A stretch of 64,000 nucleotides of DNA from Streptomyces sp. A012304 (GCF_026008495.1 NZ_BQUN01000200.1:210624-274623), one strand, 5' to 3'; positions 1-9,780 are shown, counted from the first letter of the stretch. Notes: generated by a model from the sequence alone, not told the origin. Translations and numbers: made by a program.

Positions 1-1495
1 GCCTGCCCTCCTTGGCGGTCTTCCAGACGTTGTAGAGGAAGGGCAGGGTGGACAGGCCGAGGAGGAAGGAGCCGATGGAGGAGACGGTGTTGAGAGCGGT
101 GAAACCGTCGGCGGCGAGATAGTCGACATAGCGACGGGGCATGCCCTCCGCGCCCAGCCAGTGCTGGACGAGGAAGGTGGTGTGGAAGCCGACGAACAGG
201 GTCCAGAAGTGGATCTTCTCCAGGCGGTGGTCGAGCATGGTGCCGGTCATCTTCGGCCACCAGAAGCTGAATCCGCCGAACATCGCGAAGACGATCGTGC
301 CGAAGAGCACGTAGTGGAAGTGCGCGATGACGAAGTAGCTGTCGGTGACGTGGAAGTCCATCGGCGGTGAGGCGAGCAGGACACCGGTCAGGCCGCCGAA
401 GAGGAAGGTGACGAGGAACCCGGCCGCCCACAGCATCGGCGGCTCGAACGACACCGAGCCCTTCCACATCGTCCCGATCCAGTTGAAGAACTTCACCCCC
501 GTCGGCACGGCGATCAGGAAGCTCATGAAGGAGAAGAACGGAAGCAGCACGGCCTGCGTGGCGAACATGTGGTGGGCCCACACGGTCACCGACAGACCCG
601 TGATGGCGATGGTCGCGCCGACCAGGCCCATGTAGCCGAAGATCGGCTTGCGGGAGAACACCGGAAGGATCTCGGTGACCACGCCGAAGAACGGCAGGGC
701 GAGGATGTAGACCTCGGGATGCCCGAAGAACCAGAAGAGGTGCTGCCAGAGGACGGCTCCGCCGTTCTCGGGATCGAAGACGTGCGCCCCGAACTTGCGG
801 TCCGCCTCCAGGGCGAACAGGGCCGCCGCCAGGACGGGGAAGGCGAGCAGTACCAGCACCGAGGTGAGCAGCACGTTCCAGGTGAAGATCGGCATCCGGA
901 ACATCGTCATGCCCGGGGCGCGCATGCAGATGATGGTGGTCACGAAGTTGACCGCGCCGAGGATCGTGCCGAAACCGCCCAGTGCCAGACCCATGATCCA
1001 CAGGTCACCGCCCAGCTGGGTGGTGCGCTCCCCGCCACTGAGGGGCGTGTAGGCGGTCCAGCCGAAGTCGGCGGCGCCCTCGGGCACCATCATGCTGCTG
1101 ACCACCATCAGGCCGCCGAAGAGGAACAGCCAGTAGGAGAACATGTTCAGGCGCGGGAAGGCGACGTCCGGGGAACCGATCTGGAGCGGCATGATCGCGT
1201 TGGCGAAGCCGGCGAAGGTCGGCGTCGCGAACAGCAGCAGCATGATCGTGCCGTGCAGGGTGAACGCCTGGTTGTACTGCTCGTTGGACAGCAGCTGGAG
1301 GCCCGGCCGGGCCAGCTCGGCCCGGATCGCCATCGCCAGCACTCCGCCGATCAGGAAGAAGCCGAACGAAGTGATCAGGTAGAGGTGGCCGATCTTCTTG
1401 TGGTCGGTGGTGGTCAGCCATGTGACGACCACCTGGCCCCGGCTGCGGCGCTCCGCCGCCGGTACCGGAGCAACCGGTTCAGTGTGTGTCGCCAT
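1..1495 (-). CDS. ctaD: Cytochrome c oxidase subunit I (aa3 type), 3' end outside window
   Basis: Catalytic heme-copper subunit of the aa3 terminal oxidase, an integral membrane protein that reduces O2 and pumps protons. About 498 residues from ATG 1495 are visible; the C-terminus lies left of the window. Family hallmarks are all present: the heme a ligand segment FTLHGTIMLLLF, the CuB/Tyr segment GHPEVYILALPFFG, the CuB pair WAHHMF and the heme ligands HFHYVLFG. Many hydrophobic segments are evident. A GAGGGA ribosome site sits about 6 nt upstream of ATG. Streptomycetes often carry more than one ctaD; no ctaC or ctaE is visible here, so this could be the stand-alone copy. The long open frames on the opposite strand are codon-bias shadows. 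Confidence 0.96.
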   Translation of the reverse strand, partial: MATHTEPVAPVPAAERRSRGQVVVTWLTTTDHKKIGHLYLITSFGFFLIGGVLAMAIRAELARPGLQLLSNEQYNQAFTLHGTIMLLLFATPTFAGFANAIMPLQIGSPDVAFPRLNMFSYWLFLFGGLMVVSSMMVPEGAADFGWTAYTPLSGGERTTQLGGDLWIMGLALGGFGTILGAVNFVTTIICMRAPGMTMFRMPIFTWNVLLTSVLVLLAFPVLAAALFALEADRKFGAHVFDPENGGAVLWQHLFWFFGHPEVYILALPFFGVVTEILPVFSRKPIFGYMGLVGATIAITGLSVTVWAHHMFATQAVLLPFFSFMSFLIAVPTGVKFFNWIGTMWKGSVSFEPPMLWAAGFLVTFLFGGLTGVLLASPPMDFHVTDSYFVIAHFHYVLFGTIVFAMFGGFSFWWPKMTGTMLDHRLEKIHFWTLFVGFHTTFLVQHWLGAEGMPRRYVDYLAADGFTALNTVSSIGSFLLGLSTLPFLYNVWKTAKEGR

Positions 1496-1759
1496 CGGTT
1501 TTCCCTCGGTCGGTCGGCAGCAACGGAAGGCGGGCGGCGCGCCACCAGCCCAGCGGAAAGTAGTCCGGACGATGTGCTGAGACAGTGCGATTTGGGCGGA
1601 TTCTAGGCTGAATGACCGATCGATCCATTCGTTCGGGCGAGCCGACCGCGGCGTGAGGGCCGCCGAGCGGGCGAGGCTTCCCCGGGCGCGCCGGCGTGAC
1701 TCAGAGCCGGTCGACGATGCTTTTGCAGCTGCTCGACCTCGGTGGACCGGCCCTTGACG

Positions 1760-2788
1760 ATGTCACCGGCCATCACACACCCTGGGCCGTCGCGGGTGCC
1801 GGTGATTGCGGCCCCGCCCCGCCGGGAACCCCGTGGAACCGTGCACGAAGAACTGTGGGGATCCAGCGCGCGAGCACCGCGGAGAGTGCTGCTGACCGGA
1901 TGGTTCAGCTTCCTGCACGGGGAGGTGACCGCCGGGGACGTGCTGGCCCTGGACCGGGTGCGGGACGCGCTGGGGCGCGGGGGAGTCCCGTACGACGTGG
2001 CCTGGAGCCCCGGGTTCCGTCCCGACGCCCTCCATCTGGACGACGTGCGGCCCGAGGACTACTCGCACCTCGTGTTCGTCTGCGGCCCGGCGCACGGACG
2101 GCAGGTCGAGGAACTGCACCGGCGGTTCGCGCACTGCGTGCGGATCGCCGTCGGGACCTCCGTCATCGCGCCCGACAGCCCCGCCGTGACCGGCTTCCAC
2201 CATCTGCTGGCCCGGGACGGCCCGGGCACCGAGCCCGGCCGGGACCTCGCGGCGCGCGCCCCCGCCCTTCCGGCACGCCCGGTCGTCGGGGTGGTGCTCA
2301 CACACGGTCAGCACGAGTACGGCGCGTCGCGGCGGCACGAGGAGGTCGCCGCGGAGGTCGTCCGCTGGCTGGCCGGCCGGGACTGCGTCCGCCTGGAGCT
2401 CGACACCCGGCTCGACACCCGCGACTGGCGCCTGTGCGCCACACCGGCCCAGCTGGAGTCCCTCCTGACCCGGCTGGACCTCGTCGTCACCGACCGGCTG
2501 CACGGACTCGTCCTCGCCCTGCGCGCGGGCGTCCCGGCCCTGGCCGTCGACCCGGTCGAGGGCGGAGCGAAAGTGACCGCGCAGGCCCGTGCCTGCGACT
2601 GGCCGGCACTGGTGCCCGCCGAGCACCTCGACGGCCCCGCACTCGAACACTGGTGGCACTGGTGCCTGACCTCCGGGCCCGCGACGGCGCGCAGACTCGC
2701 GGTCGAGTTCCGCGAGGCCGCCGTCCCGGACGGCGCCGACCGGCTGGAGGAGTTGCTGCGGTCGGGCGTCGCGGACCGGGCCGGTTGA
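1760..2788 (+). CDS. Polysaccharide pyruvyl transferase family protein
   Basis: Predicted GT-B-like ketal-pyruvyl transferase of the family that adds pyruvate ketals to cell-wall or extracellular glycans. About 342 residues from ATG 1760; an in-frame GTG at 1742 would add 6 residues. The family signature DRLHGLVLALRAGVPAL lies in the C-terminal third, after the block DLVVT. The N-terminal segment LTGWFSFLHGEVTAGD fits the start of the fold. No signal peptide is seen, so a cytoplasmic protein is expected. The gene stands alone between ctaD (divergent) and a VOC gene; the acceptor glycan cannot be told. Its last ~40 codons are imperfectly duplicated downstream (2931-3092). Confidence 0.8.
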   Translation: MSPAITHPGPSRVPVIAAPPRREPRGTVHEELWGSSARAPRRVLLTGWFSFLHGEVTAGDVLALDRVRDALGRGGVPYDVAWSPGFRPDALHLDDVRPEDYSHLVFVCGPAHGRQVEELHRRFAHCVRIAVGTSVIAPDSPAVTGFHHLLARDGPGTEPGRDLAARAPALPARPVVGVVLTHGQHEYGASRRHEEVAAEVVRWLAGRDCVRLELDTRLDTRDWRLCATPAQLESLLTRLDLVVTDRLHGLVLALRAGVPALAVDPVEGGAKVTAQARACDWPALVPAEHLDGPALEHWWHWCLTSGPATARRLAVEFREAAVPDGADRLEELLRSGVADRAG

Positions 2789-3229
2789 GACGTCGCGGGC
2801 CGTCCGGCCGGGGCGGGCGTGTGAGGGCCGGCCGTCCGGTCGGGGCGAGGGTGCGGCCGGCGGGCGTCCGCGGCCGGCCGACGCCCGTGCCTGCCGTGCG
2901 ACTCGGCGGGCCCGCACCGCAACTCCCGCGGTGGGCCTGGGCCTGGCCTCCGGCGGCGCGACGGCGCGCAGACTCACGGTCGGGTTCCGCGAGGCCGCCC
3001 GTCCCGGACAACGTGCCGACCGCATCGAGGAGTTGCCGCGGTCGGGCGTCACGGGCCGGGTATCTTGCTCAACGATCGCCCACCGATCATGACTTGGTAC
3101 CGCCCCCCGCGGTCGATCGTGGAGGGCGTCCATCAGGTCGTCCGTACGACCGGCGCCGGGTCGCCGACATCACTCAAGTGTCGGCAGACACAGGCCCGGT
3201 GCTCTCCTCACACCAGGAAAGGGAACTCC
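2789..3229. other. Non-coding, repeat-rich gap with a duplicated gene tail
   Basis: This 441-bp stretch contains no convincing intact gene. At about 2796-2852 an approximately 28-bp GC-rich unit, starting GGCCGTCCGG, occurs twice in tandem with a few differences. At 2931-3092 there is a degenerate copy of the 3' end of the preceding pyruvyl transferase gene. The last ~130 bp should hold the promoter of the VOC gene, but no box pair stands out. Confidence 0.6.
2931..3092 (+). pseudogene. Duplicated 3' fragment of the pyruvyl transferase gene
   Basis: Bases 2948-3060 match 2671-2780 of the upstream gene at an offset of 277-280 bp. The original reads ATARRLAVEFREAAVP and the copy reads ATARRLTVGFREAARP; further on EELLRSGV corresponds to EELPRSGV. 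Small insertions in the copy add up to +3, so the frame is kept, and it ends at TGA 3090. Only about 40 codons of similarity exist and no ribosome site precedes them. This looks like a decayed tail left by tandem duplication or by a recombination event, not a functional gene. Confidence 0.7.
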
Positions 3230-3625
3230 GTGGGCATACTGCGCGTGAAGGCCTTCGACCACTTGGTCCTCAACGTCGAAGACGTCGAACGCTCCCTGGA
3301 CTTCTACACCGGGCAACTCGGCATGGAACCGGTGCGCCTCGCGCAGTGGCGGGCCGGCGAGGTGCCCTTCCCTTCGGTGCGAGTCACCCCGGACACCATC
3401 ATCGACCTGGTCAGCCGCCCCCGGGGCGAGTCCAACGTCGACCACATCTGCCTCACCGTGGAGCCGGTGGACTGGGACGCCGTCCTCGCGTCGGGCACCT
3501 TCGACGTCCTGGAGGGCCCCGTGCAGCGGTTCGGCGCGCGCGGCAACGCCACGTCCGTCTACGTCCGCGACCCCGACGGCAACACGGTGGAACTGCGCTG
3601 GTACCCGCAGGACGCCCCGGAGTGA
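3230..3625 (+). CDS. VOC (glyoxalase/dioxygenase fold) family protein
   Basis: A 131-residue single-domain vicinal-oxygen-chelate protein. The N-terminal beta-alpha module begins FDHLVLNVEDVERSLDFY and the C-terminal metal-site strand is VYVRDPDGNTVELRWY, both typical of the fold; the candidate metal-ligand His and Glu lie in these strands. Start GTG 3230 is chosen because AGGAAAGGGA lies just upstream and the conserved domain begins a few residues later; an in-frame start at 3065 would add 55 atypical residues. The substrate (glyoxalase, dioxygenase or antibiotic-binding role) cannot be predicted. A strong hairpin follows the stop. Confidence 0.85.
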   Translation: MGILRVKAFDHLVLNVEDVERSLDFYTGQLGMEPVRLAQWRAGEVPFPSVRVTPDTIIDLVSRPRGESNVDHICLTVEPVDWDAVLASGTFDVLEGPVQRFGARGNATSVYVRDPDGNTVELRWYPQDAPE

Positions 3626-3639
3626 CCTGACCGAGGGTT

Positions 3640-3669
3640 CCCCTCCGGGCCTGCGCCGGCCCGGAGGGG
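3640..3669 (+). terminator. Hairpin terminator after the VOC gene
   Basis: Perfect 10-bp inverted repeat, CCCCTCCGGG paired with CCCGGAGGGG, with a 10-base loop, 14 bp after the VOC stop codon. No U-tract follows, which is usual in Streptomyces. It separates the VOC gene from the hydrogenase operon. Confidence 0.75.
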
Positions 3670-3797
3670 CTCTGCCGCTCTGCGTCCGGCCCGCACCTCG
3701 AACGGCCCAGTGAAACCGCGCCGGAGGAGGCGAGTTCGGGTGGGCGATGTGACCGTGGTGGAAGGCATGGGATCCCACACGGACACGAGGAGGCGCG

Positions 3798-5456
3798 ATG
3801 TCGCAGGGAACGGTGGAGGCCGGCACGGCGTGCGCTGCCGCACAGGGCGGCGCGGACGTGCCGGCGGACCCGTCCCGGGACGTCTTCGCGCGGGTGAGCG
3901 CGGTCGCCGACGCCGTCCTGTACGAGGGCTACCTCCTCTACCCCTACCGCCGTTCCTCGGCCAAGAACCGCGTCCGCTGGCAGTTCGGGGTGCTGTTCCC
4001 CCGCGACTGGGTGGAGTCGGACGGTCCCGTCGTCCCCGGTGTGTCCGGCTCCGCCGACTCCTGGTACCAGCAGACCGAATGCCTGCTGCGTGTCCGTCGG
4101 CCCGGCGCGTCCGTACGGGTGCGCCTCCGGTACCTCCAGACGCAGCGCAAACAGATGGAGGAGACCGGCCCGGACGGTGCCCGCCGCGAGGTGGAGTCGC
4201 TGCGCACCGACGACGGCACCACGCATCTGACCTTCGACGAGGCGGTGCCGCGCGAGGCGGAAGTGACGGTCGCGCTGGACGCACTGCTCCAGGAGGACCA
4301 CACCGTCCAGGTGAGAGCGGCGGCCGGCGCGGACATCGAGTCGCTGCCGGGACGCGCCGGGCGCGTGGTGCGGCGCCGCGAGGAGGTACGGGCGGACGTC
4401 ACCGTCGCCGCCGAGCGGCTCGCGCCGGACCTCTGCCGGCTGCGGGTGCGCACCACGAACACCGGGGCCGCCCCCGAGCCGCGGACCCCGCGCGAGGAGG
4501 CGCTGCGGCGCGCGCTCATCGCCACCCACACCCTCGTCGGCGGCGACGGCGTGGAGTTCGTCTCGCTGACCGATCCGCCCACGGATCTGATCGCCCACGC
4601 CCGCGCCTGCCGCAACGAGTTCACCTTCCCCGTCCTGGGAGGCGAACCCGGTGGCGCGCCCGGCGGTGAATCCGGTGGCGAACCCGGCGGTGACGTCCTG
4701 CTGTCCTCCCCGATCATCCTGCCCGACCACCCCCAGGTGGCTCCGGAGAGCCCGGGCGACCTGCACGACGCGGCGGAGATCGACGAGATCCTCACGCTGC
4801 GCACGATGCTCCTGACCGACGAGGAGAAACGCGAGGCGCGCGCCACCGACGCCCGGGCCGCCGCCATCCTCGACCGCGTCGAGACCATGCCCCCGGAGGT
4901 GTTCGCACGGCTGCACGGCGCCGTCCGCTCCCTGTCCCCGGCCGCACCGGCACCACCGACCGCCGCCGTGTCCCCGGCCACCGCCGCACCCCCGACCGTC
5001 ACCGCACCCCTGGCCGCACCGGCACCCCCGACCGCCCAGGAGTCCCCACTCGCCGAACGTCCCGCCTGGTGGCAGGAGGGTGGTGACGACGGTCTCCACC
5101 CGTCCACCGACACGGTGCTCGTCGACGGCACGGCCCTCGGCCGAGGCAGCCGCGTACGGCTCCACCCCCGGCGACGGGGCGCCGACGCCCAGGACATGTT
5201 CCTGGCCGGGCGGACCGCCGAAGTGGCCGCCGTCTTCCACGACGTGGACGGCAGCACCCACCTCGCCGTCACCCTCGACGACGATCCCGCGTCCGAACTG
5301 CACACCTGGTACGGCCGCTTCCACTACTTCCGGCCCGACGAGCTCGAACCCCTCGAACCCGCCGGCTCCCCGGACGAGCCGCCGGCACCGGCTTCCGCCG
5401 CATCCCCGGCACGGCACACGACCGACTCCGAGACCCACCGCAGCGGAGGCCGATGA
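3798..5456 (+). CDS. Hydrogenase-operon protein of unknown function
   Basis: First gene of the hydrogenase structural operon; ATG 3798 is preceded by GAGGAGG. 552 residues, no signal peptide or membrane span. I do not recognise a named domain. Three parts can be seen: a beta-rich N-terminal half (about 1-275); a Gly-Pro-Glu repeat, GGEPGGAPGGESGGEPGG, at about 281-298; and a Pro/Ala-rich linker at about 380-415 before a compact C-terminal domain (about 430-535) containing WYGRFHYFRPDELE. Its stop overlaps the ribosome site of the small-subunit gene, so translation is probably coupled. Large unknown proteins beside high-affinity hydrogenases of actinobacteria are expected from the family; an assembly, electron-transfer or membrane-docking role is inference only. 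Confidence 0.8.
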   Translation: MSQGTVEAGTACAAAQGGADVPADPSRDVFARVSAVADAVLYEGYLLYPYRRSSAKNRVRWQFGVLFPRDWVESDGPVVPGVSGSADSWYQQTECLLRVRRPGASVRVRLRYLQTQRKQMEETGPDGARREVESLRTDDGTTHLTFDEAVPREAEVTVALDALLQEDHTVQVRAAAGADIESLPGRAGRVVRRREEVRADVTVAAERLAPDLCRLRVRTTNTGAAPEPRTPREEALRRALIATHTLVGGDGVEFVSLTDPPTDLIAHARACRNEFTFPVLGGEPGGAPGGESGGEPGGDVLLSSPIILPDHPQVAPESPGDLHDAAEIDEILTLRTMLLTDEEKREARATDARAAAILDRVETMPPEVFARLHGAVRSLSPAAPAPPTAAVSPATAAPPTVTAPLAAPAPPTAQESPLAERPAWWQEGGDDGLHPSTDTVLVDGTALGRGSRVRLHPRRRGADAQDMFLAGRTAEVAAVFHDVDGSTHLAVTLDDDPASELHTWYGRFHYFRPDELEPLEPAGSPDEPPAPASAASPARHTTDSETHRSGGR

Positions 5457-5457
5457 C

Positions 5458-6546
<1,089 letters not shown>

Positions 6547-6610
6547 TGCCGCACCACGCGCACCCCACCACCCGTCCCCACATCACCGACAGCGAGGGGC
6601 AGTACCACAG

Positions 6611-8404
6611 ATGACCACCACCGAGGCCCGGCCCACGGAGCGCAAGCCGCCACAGCTCGTGGACATGTCCTGGGATCCGATCACCCGGATCATCGGGAAC
6701 CTGGGCATCTACACGAAGATCGACTTCGCCAACCGGGAAGTCGTGGAATGCCACAGCACCTCGTCGCTGTTCCGCGGCTACTCGGTGTTCATGAAGGGCA
6801 AGGACCCACGGGACGCGGGGTTCATCACGTCCCGCATCTGCGGCATCTGCGGCGACAACCACACCACCTGCTCCGACTATGCCCAGCAGATGGCCTACGG
6901 CGTCAAGCCTCCTCCGCTGGCCGACTACATCGTCAACCTCGGCGAAGCGGCCGAGTACATGTTCGACCACACGATCTTCCAGGACAACCTGGTGTTCGTG
7001 GACTTCTGCGAGGCGATGGTCAAGGCCACCAACCCCGGTGTGCTGGCCCGCGCCGAACGCACCGAGTCGCCCCGCGGCGAGATCCACGGCTACCGGACGA
7101 TCGCCGACATCATGCGGGCGTTCAACCCCTTCGAGGGCGCGGTGTACAAGGAAGCCCTGAAGATGAGCCGGATCACCCGTGAGATGTTCTGTCTCATGGA
7201 GGGACGGCACGTCCACCCGTCGACGCTGTACCCCGGTGGTGTCGGCACGATGCCGCAGCCGACCGCCTTCACCGACTACCTCAGCCGGCTCATGCGGGTC
7301 ATCGACTTCGTCAAGAAGGCCGTCGCCATGAACGACGACGTCTTCGACTTCTTCTACGAGGCGCTGCCCGGCTACGAGGAGGTCGGCCGCCGCCGCGTCC
7401 TGCTCGGCTGCTGGGGTGCCTTCCAGGACCCCAGGACCGTCGACTACCGGTACGAGACGATGAACACCTGGGGCAAGCAGATGTACGTCACCCCGGGTGT
7501 CGTCGTCGACGGTGAGCTGATCACCAACAACCTCGTCGACATCAACCTCGGCCTGCGCGTCCTGCTCGGCAGCTCCTACTACGAGGACTGGGTGAACGAG
7601 CAGCCCTTCGTCACCCACGACCCGCTCGGCAACCCCGTCGACATGCGCCACCCGTGGAACCAGACGACCGTCCCGGTCCCGCAGAAGCGCGACTTCGGCG
7701 ACAAGTACAGCTGGGTGATGAGCCCGCGCTGGTACGACAAGGCCAGCGGGCAGCACCTCGCCCTGGACACCGGCGGCGGCCCGCTCGCCCGGCTGTGGTC
7801 GACCGCGCTGAGCGGCCTGGTCGACACCCCCTACGTCAAGGCCACCGGCAACAGCGTGCGCATCTCGCTCCCCAAGGGCGAGAAGCTCCCGGAGACGACC
7901 CTGGAGTGGCGCATCCCGCCGTGGAGCAACACCATCGAACGCGACCGCGCCCGGCCGTACTTCGTCGCCTACGCGGCGGCCATGGCCCTGCAGTTCCTCG
8001 AAGAGGCCATGGGGATGGTGCGCGCGGGCGAGACCAAGGTGTTCGAGAACTACGAGGTGCCCGACGAGGCGATCGGCTGCGGCTTCCACGAGGCCGTGCG
8101 CGGGGTCCTCTCCCACCACCTGGTGATCAAGGACAAGAAGATCGCCAACTACCACCCGTATCCGCCCACCCCGTGGAACGCCAGCCCCCGCGACATGTAC
8201 GGCACCCCCGGCCCCTACGAGGACGCCGTCCAGGGCCAGCCCATCTTCGAGGAGAACGGGCCCGACGACTTCAAGGGCGTCGACATCATGCGCACCGTCC
8301 GCAGCTTCGACCCCTGCCTGCCGTGCGGCGTGCACATGTACGTCGGCAAGGGCAAGACGCTGACCACGCTGCACTCGCCGACGTACGGGGCGAACCATGG
8401 CTGA
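6611..8404 (+). CDS. hhyL: [NiFe] hydrogenase large subunit, group 1h
   Basis: Catalytic subunit holding the Ni-Fe(CN)2CO site; splits H2 and passes electrons to the small subunit. 597 residues from ATG 6611, with GAGGGG upstream. The L1 motif RICGICGDNH (C77, C80) and the C-terminal L2 motif DPCLPCGVH (C569, C572, H575) supply the four Cys ligands. The 22 residues after H575 form the peptide that a maturation endopeptidase removes; a protease gene lies in the accessory operon at 16.1 kb. The next gene starts inside its last codons, so they are co-translated. Confidence 0.96.
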   Translation: MTTTEARPTERKPPQLVDMSWDPITRIIGNLGIYTKIDFANREVVECHSTSSLFRGYSVFMKGKDPRDAGFITSRICGICGDNHTTCSDYAQQMAYGVKPPPLADYIVNLGEAAEYMFDHTIFQDNLVFVDFCEAMVKATNPGVLARAERTESPRGEIHGYRTIADIMRAFNPFEGAVYKEALKMSRITREMFCLMEGRHVHPSTLYPGGVGTMPQPTAFTDYLSRLMRVIDFVKKAVAMNDDVFDFFYEALPGYEEVGRRRVLLGCWGAFQDPRTVDYRYETMNTWGKQMYVTPGVVVDGELITNNLVDINLGLRVLLGSSYYEDWVNEQPFVTHDPLGNPVDMRHPWNQTTVPVPQKRDFGDKYSWVMSPRWYDKASGQHLALDTGGGPLARLWSTALSGLVDTPYVKATGNSVRISLPKGEKLPETTLEWRIPPWSNTIERDRARPYFVAYAAAMALQFLEEAMGMVRAGETKVFENYEVPDEAIGCGFHEAVRGVLSHHLVIKDKKIANYHPYPPTPWNASPRDMYGTPGPYEDAVQGQPIFEENGPDDFKGVDIMRTVRSFDPCLPCGVHMYVGKGKTLTTLHSPTYGANHG

Positions 8405-8939
8405 GGCCGACCGCCTCCCCGACCCGGACGTGGAGGCCCGGCTCGCCCGGCTCGACGAGCTGCTGGAGACACTCCAGTCCGCACCCGGTCCCACCACCCG
8501 CTCCGCGACCGAGGCGGTACGACTGCTGACCGAGGTCTACGGCGAGGCGCTGGCCCGGGTCCTGGACCACGCCGACGGGCGGCTGGCCGACCGCCTGGCC
8601 GACGACGAGCTGCTGGGACACCTGCTGGTGCTGCACGACATCCACCCCGAGCCCGCCGAGCGCCGGGCGGCCCGCGCGGTCGAACGGCTGCGGCCCGCCG
8701 TGCGCGAACGCGGCGGGGACGTGGAGTGGGCCGGTGTCGACGGCGACGTCGCCCGGGTGCGGCTCACGGCGGGCGGCGGCTGCGGTTCCGGCTGCGGCGG
8801 TGGAGCCTCGGAGGTCACCGCCGCCGTCCGTGAGGCGGTGCTCGCCGCGGCACCCGAACTGACCGCGGTGGAACCGCTCACCGCCACCGCCCCCGCCTTC
8901 GTACCACTGGCCACCCTGACCCACCGGGGCGCACGGTGA
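8397..8939 (+). CDS. NifU-like domain protein of the hydrogenase operon
   Basis: 180 residues; ATG 8397 overlaps the large-subunit stop by 8 bp. The C-terminal part (about 95-170) resembles the NifU C-terminal Fe-S scaffold domain, with strands VEWAGVDGDVARVRL followed by GGGCGSGCGGG and an amphipathic helix. The Cys pair (C129, C133) is spaced CxxxC, one residue longer than the usual NifU CxxC. The N-terminal helical part resembles no family known to me. A role in delivering or repairing Fe-S clusters of the hydrogenase is a reasonable inference from position. Confidence 0.82.
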   Translation: MAEADRLPDPDVEARLARLDELLETLQSAPGPTTRSATEAVRLLTEVYGEALARVLDHADGRLADRLADDELLGHLLVLHDIHPEPAERRAARAVERLRPAVRERGGDVEWAGVDGDVARVRLTAGGGCGSGCGGGASEVTAAVREAVLAAAPELTAVEPLTATAPAFVPLATLTHRGAR

Positions 8940-9532
8940 CCACGGACGGAGCGCTGGCCCGCCTCATCCGCTCCTCGGCCGACGGCACGGCGGCGGCCGA
9001 GGCGGAGGTGTGCGACCTGTGCGCCGCGCCGGTGCCCGACGAACACCCCCACCTGTACGACACCCGGCAGGACCAGGTGCGCTGCGTCTGCGGCCCCTGC
9101 TCGGTGCTGTTCGCCCAGGGCGGGGCGGGCGACGGACACTGCCGGCTCGTGCCCCGGCGCCGGATCCGGCTGCCCAAGGTCGACACGGCGGCCCTCGGCG
9201 TACCCGTCGGCCTGGTCTTCTTCGTGCCCCGGACCGACGGCACCGTCACCGCCCAGGGCCCGAGCCCGGCGGGGGCCATGCGGTGGGAGGTGGACGCGGC
9301 GGCCTGGCAGCGGCTGGCCGAGACGTGTCCACCGCTCGCCACCGTGGAACCCGAGGTGGAGGCACTGCTGGTGAACACCGTCCACGGCCTCGACCACCAC
9401 TGGATCGTGCCGATCGACGACTGCTACCGGATGGTCGCGGTCGTCCGCCGGGAATGGCGCGGCCTGTCCGGCGGCGGCCGGATCTGGCCGGCCGTCGAGC
9501 GGTTCTTCGAGGACCTCACCGAGCGGTCATGA
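8936..9532 (+). CDS. Cys-rich hydrogenase-associated protein (DUF5947-type)
   Basis: 198 residues; GTG 8936 overlaps the preceding stop (GTGA). The N-terminus has two Cys motifs, CDLC (C26, C29) and CVCGPC (C49, C51, C54), arranged like a small zinc or iron-sulfur knuckle. A Trp/His-rich C-terminal half follows, with DHHWIVPIDDCYRMVAVVR. I associate this architecture with DUF5947, seen beside group 1h hydrogenases; the family number is from memory. No membrane span is seen. A rubredoxin- or Rieske-like electron-transfer or assembly role would fit the Cys pattern but is not shown. Confidence 0.78.
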   Translation: MTTDGALARLIRSSADGTAAAEAEVCDLCAAPVPDEHPHLYDTRQDQVRCVCGPCSVLFAQGGAGDGHCRLVPRRRIRLPKVDTAALGVPVGLVFFVPRTDGTVTAQGPSPAGAMRWEVDAAAWQRLAETCPPLATVEPEVEALLVNTVHGLDHHWIVPIDDCYRMVAVVRREWRGLSGGGRIWPAVERFFEDLTERS

Positions 9533-9573
9533 GGACGCACTCCGCAGGTCGGAGGCGAGGAAGGAGATCACCC

Positions 9574-9780
9574 ATGGGCAGCATCAGAGTGGGCCGGCCT
9601 CAGGCGAAGCCCGACACACCCCGGCACGTGGCCGGCATGCACCAGGGCAACAAGGGCCGGTACGAGGAGCAGACCGGGCACCACGAGGACGGCACCGCCG
9701 ACGCGCGCCGCTCCACCGGGATCCACTGGAAGCGGCATGACGCCCTCGCGGAGACCATGCCGAACATCTCGCCGGGATGA
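9574..9780 (+). CDS. Small hydrophilic protein in hydrogenase operon
   Basis: 68 residues from ATG 9574, with an excellent AAGGAGATC ribosome site. The protein is basic and His/Gly-rich (GMHQGNKGRYEEQTGHHEDG) and has no Cys, membrane span or known domain. Its stop overlaps a possible ATG of the next gene (ATGA). It lies between the DUF5947-type gene and hypA on the same strand, so it probably belongs to the hydrogenase operon. Function unknown. Confidence 0.72.
   Translation: MGSIRVGRPQAKPDTPRHVAGMHQGNKGRYEEQTGHHEDGTADARRSTGIHWKRHDALAETMPNISPG

Noticed and set aside
569..1606. Long open frame on the plus strand opposite ctaD
   Set aside because: Composition is the Arg/Gly/His/Glu-rich pattern of a GC-rich antisense frame; the minus strand carries unmistakable cytochrome oxidase motifs.
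1696..3630. 644-codon open frame overlapping the pyruvyl transferase and VOC genes
   Set aside because: It is the out-of-frame shadow of two recognisable proteins and has the repetitive Arg/Pro-rich composition of such shadows.
4641..5040. Gly/Pro and Pro/Ala repeats considered as a mobile or minisatellite element
   Set aside because: They stay in frame within one gene and look like flexible linkers; no longer repeat unit or flanking duplication is seen.
8781..8810. Gly-Cys-rich stretch considered as a lanthipeptide-like core peptide
   Set aside because: It is internal to a NifU-like domain in an operon with no modification enzymes.
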